In this document: positions 56,342-64,000 of the stretch, piece after piece | How positions within the stretch are numbered: position 1 is the first letter of the stretch | Layout: each line of letters opens with the position of its first letter | Assembly: GCA_911728435.2 (NCBI GenBank) | Contig: OU452201.1 | Location: 29,016,001-29,080,000 of the forward strand | From: Apoderus coryli | Lineage: Eukaryota > Arthropoda > Insecta > Coleoptera > Attelabidae | Length of the DNA stretch: 64,000 nucleotides | Direction: 5' to 3' | The notes under the pieces: generated by a model | Databases searched by the model: none | What the model saw: the letters and a program-made list of their open reading frames with translations, nothing else | What the model was told of the DNA's origin: nothing | Program-made: the position numbers and the translations under genes

Positions 56342-56500
56342 CTTTTTGGCGTCGGTGATAGAGCGTGCGATTCGCATGCTGAAGGTTCCGGGTTCGAATA
56401 CCAGCTCTGGCAATACTTTTTTAGCTCTACATATCATATATGAAATATATTTAGATATGGAGACTATTAGTTTCATGATTTTTTTTTTAATTTCACCGGA
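56342..56500 (+). repeat. tRNA-derived SINE, copy 1
   Basis: Begins with a tRNA-like head: A-box-like tggcgtcggtgatagagcg and B box gggttcgaatacc, followed by cagctctggcaatactttt and an AT-rich body with a T-run. The same order appears on the minus strand at 61607-61190. The anticodon arm (gcgtg-cgattcg-catgc) lacks the usual T33, so it is not a working tRNA gene. Confidence 0.65.
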
Positions 56501-56544
56501 AATACTTGTTTTTGGTCATTTTATAAATAAATAAGTAGTTTTAA

Positions 56545-56800
56545 AAAAATGTCTGTCTGTCTGTCTGTATGCCCCAAAACGCAAAAACCACTTAACAGAT
56601 TTTAACCAAATTGTTGAAGAGTTTAGGCGCTATCGTGGAAGAATACACACATTCACACAGACAGACATACTTCCATCTGGACATGCTCTTAATCGTCTGA
56701 GGAGACTTCAAAATGGTTAGATCCGTCTTGATCTCAATTTTTTTAGCACGTTTACAATGCTTTCCTTGTGCGGGAAAGTAGAATACAAAACCTATCTTTT
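56545..56800 (-). repeat. Dispersed repeat family B copy, inverted
   Basis: The complement of ccacgatagcgcctaaac, gacggatctaaccattttga and cacaaggaaagcattg is present, bounded on the left by (tctg)4. Confidence 0.6.
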
Positions 56801-56949
56801 TTCTATTCAAAATGGTAATCCCACCATCCCACGTGATTTCCTCTATTAAATACAAATTTTTTAGCCTTATTAGATGACGAAGGAATGGATGGTGGACTCC
56901 TGAAGGGATCGAAGCTTGTGTTGGATATTTTCTTGCCTTAATCGAACAA

Positions 56950-58372
56950 GTGGTAATTTTTCGGCGGGGGTTTTGCAGTTTGAAGAAGTGCTTACTGCCA
57001 TTAAAGCATTGAAACCTAAAATGACAGCAGGTATCGATATCGTTCCGGCATTTATTATTCGGGACTGTGCGTACGTATCGGCTCATCCTCTATTAATTTT
57101 GTTTAACAAGTCACTGCAACATTTCCGCGATTATGGAATCTAACGCGCATTTGCCCGGTGCATAAATCGGGAGAAAATAACATGATCAGTAATTACAGAC
57201 CCATTTCAATATTGTCAAATTTTTCGAAGTTCTTCGATAGGGTGCTTCATCAAATTATTTATAATCAAGTCAAAAACTCCATTGTTACAGAACAGCATGG
57301 CTTTTTCCGAAAGCGGTCAACAGTTACAAATTTAGCTCAGTTCTTACAAACAATATATCCCGCTGTTGGAGGAGGTCTGCAGGTCGACGAAATCCAGTGT
57401 GAGTACGCCTGCCAGGAGTTGCAGAAGGATTTAGAAACAGACTACCACGAAATATTAACAAATGCAAACTTATGAGTTTCAGTAAGAGGCAGGTCTCAAT
57501 TCGGTACAATTATACTCTGCATGGGTCCGTACTGGAACTGCACAATGTCGCCAGGGACCTTGGGGTTCTCGTTGACAGCGATCTGACTTTTAACCAGCAT
57601 ATATTGGAAGTAACACAGAGTGCACTTCGCAGTTTGGGATTCACATTTAGAAATACAAGTTCAAAACGTCAAATGTCTTAAGTCTCTGTATACAGCACTG
57701 GTAAGATCCAAATTAGAGTATACTTCAATTTTATGGGCACCAATTTATCAGGTTTATGCGTCGAGAGAATCGAGAGGGTACAGAGAAATTTTTTCAATTT
57801 TTATTCTCCAAGGTTAATGGTCACTTTTCTGTGGGGGGTTTTGATCCTAGTATACTTCTATAGACCTACGACTTGCAATCGCTCCTCACTCGCAGAGTTT
57901 GCGCGGGTCAGATATTCATTTTCAAATTGCTGAATGATTGATTGTCCTCATCTTCTGGCGGCAATAAATATTCGAGTCCCGCAATAAAATTCTCGCAATA
58001 ATTACTTATTCGAGGTTCCATTTCATCGAACCAACTATGAAGGAAAGGCGCCTGTCGACGGAGCATGCATGATTTTAGGAACGGGTTGCGGAGGTACATG
58101 GATAGAGTTGTTGATCATTGACGGCCTTTGCTTTGCTTCTCTGTTAAATGCTGGTTTTATGTATCTATACTAAATTGTTAAATTGGGGGTACATGTGGGT
58201 TGCTTTTCAATCATTGAATTTTGTTTATATACACCATGTGTATAAAGTATTTTGGTTTTGGTATACTGTTAAATATTACTACGTATATATAATTTATATT
58301 TAAGTTGAATCATGTAAGATATTGTATTGTTATTGGGCGAAAGCCTGTTGGGCAATAAAAAATTATTCTTAT
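56950..58372 (+). mobile_element. LINE with internal deletion of the RT palm
   Basis: FEEVLTAIKALKPKMTAGID then (frameshift) ISNYRPISILSNFSKFFDRV and KRSTVTNLAQFLQTIYPAVG; directly after VGGGLQVDE it jumps to CQELQKDLE, so motifs A, B and C are gone. The post-palm part (RDLGVLVDSDLTFNQHI, CLKSLYTALVRSKLEYTSIL) is frameshifted. The 3' end is GCCTGTTGGGCAATAAAAAATTATT near 58372. Confidence 0.82.
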
Positions 58373-58560
58373 TAAAAAAAATCCCGATGGCAGCCAGTCG
58401 GAAAAGTAGATTTTTGATTTATGTATTTTTTATCTATACTTAGTCTACCACTGACACCCACTATTAATAAACAAATAATGGAATATTCTGACAGTCGCCA
58501 AATATAACCAAAGTGTCATATTGACAGTAATTTTAACTGAAATACCCATTATACTATAAC

Positions 58561-58604
58561 ACATACCTACGTAAGTACATAAGACCGTACTTACGTAGGT
58601 ATGT
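58561..58604. repeat. Perfect 18-bp inverted repeat (hairpin)
   Basis: acatacctacgtaagtac, an 8-base spacer, then its exact complement. Origin unknown. Confidence 0.8.
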
Positions 58605-59530
58605 CACAGGTGTTTATTTGTCAAAATAATTACAGGTGTAGCGGGTGATGATATTTTTTTTTGTTTTTTGTTACTTTATATTGACTTACATTTACTTAAA
58701 TATGGCAGCGATGAAAAAACTCTCCAAATAAACATTGTAGAGATTTAAGTGCTCTATCATTTGATATGTAACATTGGTATTTTCTATTAACAATGAAAAA
58801 AATATGATTTTTTTAAAACTTTGACAGGCCGCCATTTCGAAATTAGCTCGCCGATTTCAATCGCCAACGAACTCACGCGATTCCATGACCTAGCCGATTT
58901 TTTAACCAAATTTTGTTTCGATTGGTCAAAAAATGCGGCCTAGACCGTGACGCAAAGTTTCTATATCCCATATATATATATATATATATAGATATATAAA
59001 CTTTTGAACTGAGGTCATTTTTAGGATCCAGGGGTCATAAAATGAAGGACTGCATAAAAATTTTTCAAAATTTCGGTTGTGTCGATCTCCTGAATAGTTA
59101 GATTTTTTTTAAAAATCTACTAAAAAAAGTTATTTTAATCATTTCGGATCACATAATATTTGCAGCTATTTTTACAAAAATTATAATACCTAACAGCTTT
59201 CTCTTGACTAATGCTTCTTTTTCATTTGAGTACATACTCGTAAAAATGCTTACAATTCATTTTTATATTTGCAGCACGAACCATTTTCATTTCAATAGAC
59301 AGTTCTAGGAAATTCAGAAATTTAATTGAAAATTATTATGAAGGTTAAGAGAATAATAAATAGCACACTTAAATGGAATTTAAACATTTTAAACAATCGG
59401 AAGTACCAATGGCATATGGTTCCATAAATATGTTGAAACGGAAATTGAACCACAGATGTCGATGTCTGGTAGTTAATGTATAGGTATTTGATGTTCTTTT
59501 TTTTTTATTTTATATTAAATGTAACGGTGT
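58605..59530. other. AT-rich DNA without recognised genes
   Basis: Contains a short (ta)n run at 58970-58990. Nothing else assigned. Confidence 0.4.
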
Positions 59531-59794
59531 ATCATTGAATCCTCAAAAAATCCGACACCATTGTTATGATTTAAAAGAAACTTCTGTTATGTACTTAGTC
59601 GTTGTAGATAAATACAGGATGTTCCACCGGGAACCCAATCCATCTGTATATAGAAAATTATACATAAGTAAATATAGGAGAATTTTGAAAATTTGCAGTG
59701 TAACTATTCGAGTTTCAAATGGAACACCGTATATATTATTACAGTTTTGGATTCTACATAAAATTTCAACTAGGCTTTGTTTATCATGTCTTAT

Positions 59795-59928
59795 ACATAA
59801 GCTTGGAAACAATCAAAGATTATTCCCATATTTAAGTCAGGCGACAGATCTGATATTCGTAACTATCGTCCAATTTCTATCCTGACAAACTTTTCCAAAT
59901 TGTTTGAAGCCGTATTGTATATATACCT
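59795..59928 (+). mobile_element. LINE RT finger fragment
   Basis: WKQSKIIPIFKSGDRSDIRN then YRPISILTNFSKLFEAVLY, the same block as in 10194-11743. It stops abruptly at about 59928, where transposase sequence follows within a few tens of bases. Confidence 0.75.
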
Positions 59929-59964
59929 TGCCATGGATTTATGTCACAGAGAGCCACTGCAACA

Positions 59965-60275
59965 AACTTCACTATGATTTTTCGACAGGTTGGTCGGAGC
60001 TTTTTAACAGAAACATACGGAAATGTCTGGATTGGCCGAGGTGGACCCCTTTTATGGCATGCACGATCCCCAGATTTAAACCCACTGGATTTTTTCATGT
60101 GGTGCCACCTGAAAACCTTAGTTTACGCTAATCCTGTGGACAATATGGAGGACCCAACGAATCGCATTGTAATTCGATTAGAAACGACCCTGGTATTTTT
60201 GAGAGAGTTCGCCAGTCAATGAGGAGAAGATTGGATTCATGTATCCGAGCTAGAGGTGGTCACTTTTAACAGTTT
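59965..60275 (+). mobile_element. DD41D transposase C-terminal fragment
   Basis: TETYGNVWIGRGGPLLWHAR, SPDLNPLDFFMWCHLKTLVY, ANPVDNMEDPTNRIVI, then a shifted remnant. Same family as 28200-29110 (WIGRGGPHLWPARSPDLNPLD). Carries the third catalytic Asp only. Confidence 0.82.
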
Positions 60276-60367
60276 TTGTTTCTTTTTTTATGGTCTTGAA
60301 CCATTTATATTTTAATTTTTGTGTTTCTTTGCGTTTCAGGTTCTTGAAAACAACTTTTTTTTTTTAC

Positions 60368-60502
60368 TTTTTAGCGAAAAATTACATTTCGCTTGTCTAA
60401 CTTTATTAACTACGTTTCGGCGATGAAGAAGGCGACAACCCATCGCCGAAGCGTAGTTAGTTAATAAAGTTAGACAAGTGAAATGTAATTTTTCGCTAAA
60501 AA
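60368..60502. repeat. Hairpin with arms of about 55-60 bp
   Basis: tttttagcgaaaaattacat and its complement bound the arms; inner parts ggcgatg / catcgcc close around gaagaaggcgacaacc. Nearly perfect. Probably a MITE-like or Penelope-end derived structure. Confidence 0.8.
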
Positions 60503-60509
60503 TTAAAAA

Positions 60510-61060
60510 TAATTTATTTTTTTTTGTTTTTGTAATGTTTTGTATTAGGTACTTATAAATGTTAATTTTATTTATTTTTATCTTGCTTCGAAATATTAAT
60601 ATTATTTTTAGTTGAATTATTGGCAAATGTTCTTGGTATATTGGAAAATGTTTTAAATTTTTATCTCGTAAACAAAGCAACATAATATGCAAAAAATACA
60701 CGAGATAAAAAAGTTGTAGTTTTAGTTGCTTTAAGTATCTCGAGACAATATCAAAATTAAATTACAGTCAGTGGCGTACATTTTATTTGTCAATAATTTT
60801 TTGAAATACCCTGTATATCCATCTGTTGAGAAGTGTAACGAAATTCTGAAAAAATCAGGAAGCATTTCGGTTCTAATGTTATTAGGTGTAAAAATCAATC
60901 TTATTACCTCTTTTTTTTTATTTATTTAAAATATTTCTTCAACATAAAATAAGTAATAGGTAAATCCTCAGGTAAATCTAACTTCTAGTTAAGCTGAAGA
61001 ACTGGTGCATCCTTATTGAAAATCAACTTCTGAATCAGTCTTCTTAAAGAACATAGGAGG
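60510..61060. other. AT-rich DNA without recognised features
   Basis: No gene or clear repeat. Confidence 0.4.
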
Positions 61061-61607
61061 ACAAGATGCGCTATTAAAAACCGGTTGTGGCACCCCAAAA
61101 CTTTCCCGAGAAGTTATAATATAATAAAAAATATATATCATTATTTCCAATAAACTAACGTAACAAACTAACTATATTCAAAAATTAGAAAAAAAAGTAT
61201 TGCCTGAGCTAGGACGGGAACCCGTAACCTTCCCCATGCGAAACGAACAAATTCAAATTAATTTATTCAATATTAAAATTACACAATAACAAGTCAGGCT
61301 ATTTACAATTATATACAAATGTTTATAATACTAATATGATAATATACTGTGGATATGTGCGACCGACGCACACAGAGCAAAGAACCCTAAGGGCGGCATG
61401 TTCTTAGCCGATTCTAGCTGTCGACAGCCTTATGATAACAATCCGGTTCCTTACTAAGTCTTCATCGGATATTGAGTCTATTTCTCAGATGGTAACATAA
61501 AATTCTATGCAACAGATTGTTATTAAGTTGTAGATATGTCAGTTTAGAGTTTGATATACGTTTAATATATAGATGCGAAGCGAACGCCCTACCAATGACC
61601 CAACAGA
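61060..61607 (-). repeat. tRNA-derived SINE, copy 2, split by an insertion
   Basis: On the minus strand the head begins near 61607 (ctctgttgggtcattggtag), breaks at gcgttcgcttcgcat, and resumes at 61248 to give ggggaaggttacgggttccc (B box) and gctcaggcaatactttttt. The 3' limit near 61060 is approximate. Confidence 0.7.
61249..61572. mobile_element. Unknown 324-bp insertion with 13-bp target duplication
   Basis: ATGCGAAACGAAC (61236-61248) and ATGCGAAGCGAAC (61573-61585) flank the insertion, one mismatch. Such a duplication length suits LINE-driven retrotransposition. The insert is AT-rich with no coding match; its family is unknown. Confidence 0.65.
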
Positions 61608-61712
61608 GACATAGAAATAAATAGGGTATTTTATTCGTTAAATATATACGTTCCATTAACTCACTGCTGACATTTTAACCGCTATTTTCTGGAGAATTAT
61701 GGGGGCATATAT

Positions 61713-62095
61713 ACAGGGTTATTCAGGCCATACGACACGGAATATTGCGGCTAAACTATTTAATTTCCTTAAAGTTTTATCCATGGGTTCGATAAAAATG
61801 ATTTATGGTTAGATTTTAAAAATATTGTAAATGTATACAGGTTGTCCTAAATATAAGAAATGAACCATAGTTGTGTTTTTTTTTAAATTGAATGCCCTGT
61901 ATATGAATATATTTTTAGATTCCCCGCTCAAAATAAACCTAACTTTCATAAAAGTACATCCAACCTAAACCTGACAGTTTTTTAAATATGTTAATTTTTA
62001 TAAAAATATAGACATAATTCCATGTTATTTTTAAGCCAGTCTGGGCTGATAAATATACCCACTCATCACTTGTTACGCCAAATATAAACTAGCTG
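61713..62095 (+). repeat. MITE family C copy
   Basis: cagggttattcaggccatac, gacacggaat, atgggttcgataaaaatgat, then gccctgtatatgaatatat and gattccccgctcaaaataaa. The same order appears around 44131-44260 and, inverted, at 47280-47690. Confidence 0.6.
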
Positions 62096-62329
62096 TTGCC
62101 CTCGAGGCACGAATAGCTCTCCATATTTAAGTGTAAAAGTAATAATTTTATGACCTTTTTGTCATTTATCTAAATTTTTGTTTTGTTTTAGACATCAGCT
62201 ATTTTTTTTTTTGTATCGGGTTTTGTGCTTTTTTCTTCTCTTTGGAGGCACTTTTTATACGCAGATATTTTATATTTCAGATCTAGGCCAAATTCTTGTA
62301 CGCAAAATAATTGATTTTTTTTTAGTTTT

Positions 62330-64000
62330 ATTATAAAATTTATTTTGCCCCCTTTTCTACTATTTACGAACGCCTATGTAAACAAAATTGTTATGCTGCA
62401 TGTTGTAGGTTATCCGTTAAGTGGTTTTTGAGTTATCACGGATACAATTTTTTCCTGACCCTTTTATAGAATTTTCACGGACGCCTATGGAACATTAATT
62501 TTTGTCGTGTATTTTTAACACCAATTCAACTAGTTAAATATAAAATTTTTTACATTTTAATTTTTTTTTCATTTTACCCCTTTTTTTACTATTTACGAAC
62601 GCCTATGTAAATAAAAGTTTTATGCTGCATTTTTTAGGTTATCTTATATGAAAGCTATATATAATTAGCCAATTTTTCTGGTATATTTGGGAAACATTTT
62701 TTTTTCGTTTTTGACTCTTTTTTTAAGACTATTTTCGAACGCCTGTGTGAACTAATTCTTTTATGTAACATTTTTTAGGTTATATTCTATCACACCTATA
62801 AAAAATTATTCAATATTTCGGATAAGTTTAAGAACTATAATTTTTTTAAATTTTTGAACCCTCTTTTAAACCCCTTGCCTACGCTCAATGTTAATCACCA
62901 CCTATAAATAGCCTGTAGTATTTTCGTACCAAATGTGGTTAAAATCCGTTAAGTAGTTTTTGAGTTATCACGGATACAAATTTTTTCTGACCCTTTTATA
63001 GAATTTTCACGGACGCCTATGGAACATTAATTTTTGTCGTGTATTTTTAACACCAATTCATCTAGTTAAATATAAAAATTTTTACATTTTAATTTTTTTA
63101 TTTTACCCCTTTTTCTACCATTTACGAACGCCTATGTAAATAAAAATTTTATGCTGCATTTTTTAGGTTATCTTATATCAAAGCTATATATAATTAGCCA
63201 ATTTTTCTGGTATATTTGGGAAACATTTTTTTTTCGTTTTTGACCCTTTTTTAACACTATTTTCGAACGCCTGTGTGAACTAATTCTTTTATGTAACATT
63301 TTTTAGGTTATATTCTATCACAACTATAAAAAATTATTCAATATTTCGGATAAGTTTAAGAACTATGATTTTTTAAATTTTTGAAACCTCTTTTAAACCC
63401 GTTGCCTACGCTCAATGTTAATCACCACCTATAATTATCCTGTAGTATTTTCGTACCAAATGTGGTTAAAATCCGTTAAGTGGTTTTTGAGTTATCACGG
63501 ATACAAATTTTTTCTGACCCTTTTATAGAATTTTTACGGACGCCTATGGTACATTAATTTTTGTCGTGTATTTTTAACACCAATTCATATAGTTAAATAT
63601 AAAATTTTTTACATTTTTATTTTTTTTTATTTTACCCCTTTTTCTACTATTTACGAACGCCTATGTGAATAAAAATTTTATGCTGCATTTTTTAGGTTAT
63701 CTTATATCAAAGCTATATATAATTAGCCAATTTTTCTGGTATATTTGGGAAACGTTTTTTTTTTTTTCGTTTTTGACCCTTTTTTTAAACTATTTTCGAA
63801 CGCCTGTGTGAACCAATTCTTTTATGGAATATTTTTTAGCTTATATTGTATCACAACTATGAAAAATTATTCCATATTTCGAATAAGTTTAGGAAATATA
63901 TATTTTTTATGTTTTGACCCCTTTTCCACTATTTACGAACGCCTATGAAAGTAAGTTATTCATGACACATTTTATAGGTTATATTCTATAAAAACTATCA
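62330..64000. repeat. Tandem satellite, units of about 530 bp (runs off the window)
   Basis: The landmark agttatcacggatac starts at 62431, 62963 and 63490, so units are 532 and 527 bp. Each unit holds motifs of the form cg(a/g)acgcct at 62478, 62597, 62737; 63010, 63125, 63264; 63537, 63654, 63797 and also 63936. Spacing of about 110-140 bp, with a double gap of 273, points to an ancestral subunit of about 135 bp repeated four times per unit. The first unit is preceded by a shorter partial one (62330-62430). The small open frame at 63745-63948 is not a gene. Confidence 0.9.

Noticed and set aside
56344..56414. A functional tRNA gene
   Set aside because: A and B boxes are present but the anticodon loop lacks T33 and the T stem pairs poorly; the same head plus tail occurs at 61.2-61.6 kb, so it is a SINE.
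63745..63948. Small hydrophobic frame at the right edge
   Set aside because: It is part of the satellite array and changes between units.

Overview
The window is animal nuclear DNA, very AT-rich, with introns, non-LTR retrotransposons, Tc1/mariner and hAT DNA transposons and Penelope elements. The one host gene I can assemble has its best match in my knowledge of families to insect mixed-lineage kinases, and the transposon families are those typical of insect genomes. An insect, perhaps a beetle, is my inference; the order is not shown by the sequence.

Host gene: six exons on the minus strand (43329-43439, 36722-36940, 27488-27663, 25261-25432, 20076-20252, 1282-1799) join with consistent splice phases into one open frame of 456 codons plus stop. 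In order it encodes the kinase C-lobe from just before DFG, a leucine-zipper/coiled-coil region, a basic stretch, a CRIB motif and a short Ser/Asn-rich tail. This is the mixed-lineage kinase (MAP3K) slipper/MLK. The SH3 domain and kinase N-lobe exons were not found in the window and should lie beyond the right edge. The region right of 43.44 kb is therefore either a further intron of the gene or, less likely, flanking DNA.

Everything else I can identify is mobile or repetitive. 0-1.28 kb: remains of a jockey-like LINE downstream of the gene. 2.1-8.6 kb: a palindromic element, a LINE inserted into a jockey-like LINE, and a recent 3.6-kb tandem duplication whose second copy has lost about 1.09 kb. 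9.28-13.63 kb: a three-level nest (LINE in DD34D mariner in another TIR transposon). 14.1-19.4 kb: copies of a palindromic repeat carrying a head-to-head Penelope pair and LINE insertions. 21-24 kb, 26-27 kb, 30-32 kb and 34.5-36 kb: LINE fragments. 28-29 kb and 37-40 kb: DD41D/DD43D transposon remnants, one with inverted repeats of about 420 bp. 33.3-34.25 kb: a non-autonomous hAT element with a perfect 8-bp target duplication. 40-42.1 kb: an RTE-like LINE split by a foldback element that carries a ribosomal protein L6 gene fragment. 42.1-42.9, 53.9-54.9 and 60.4 kb: long palindromes. 44-49.8 kb: LINEs, an inverted LINE pair and a BEL/Pao fragment. 56.3 and 61.2-61.6 kb: two copies of a tRNA-derived SINE, the second split by an insertion with 13-bp duplications. 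62.3 kb to the end: a tandem satellite of about 530-bp units built from about 135-bp subunits.

The picture is one kinase gene whose introns have grown by repeated nested insertion. None of the transposon reading frames looks fully intact. I found no rRNA gene, no intact tRNA gene and no prokaryotic feature such as an operon, CRISPR array or origin.
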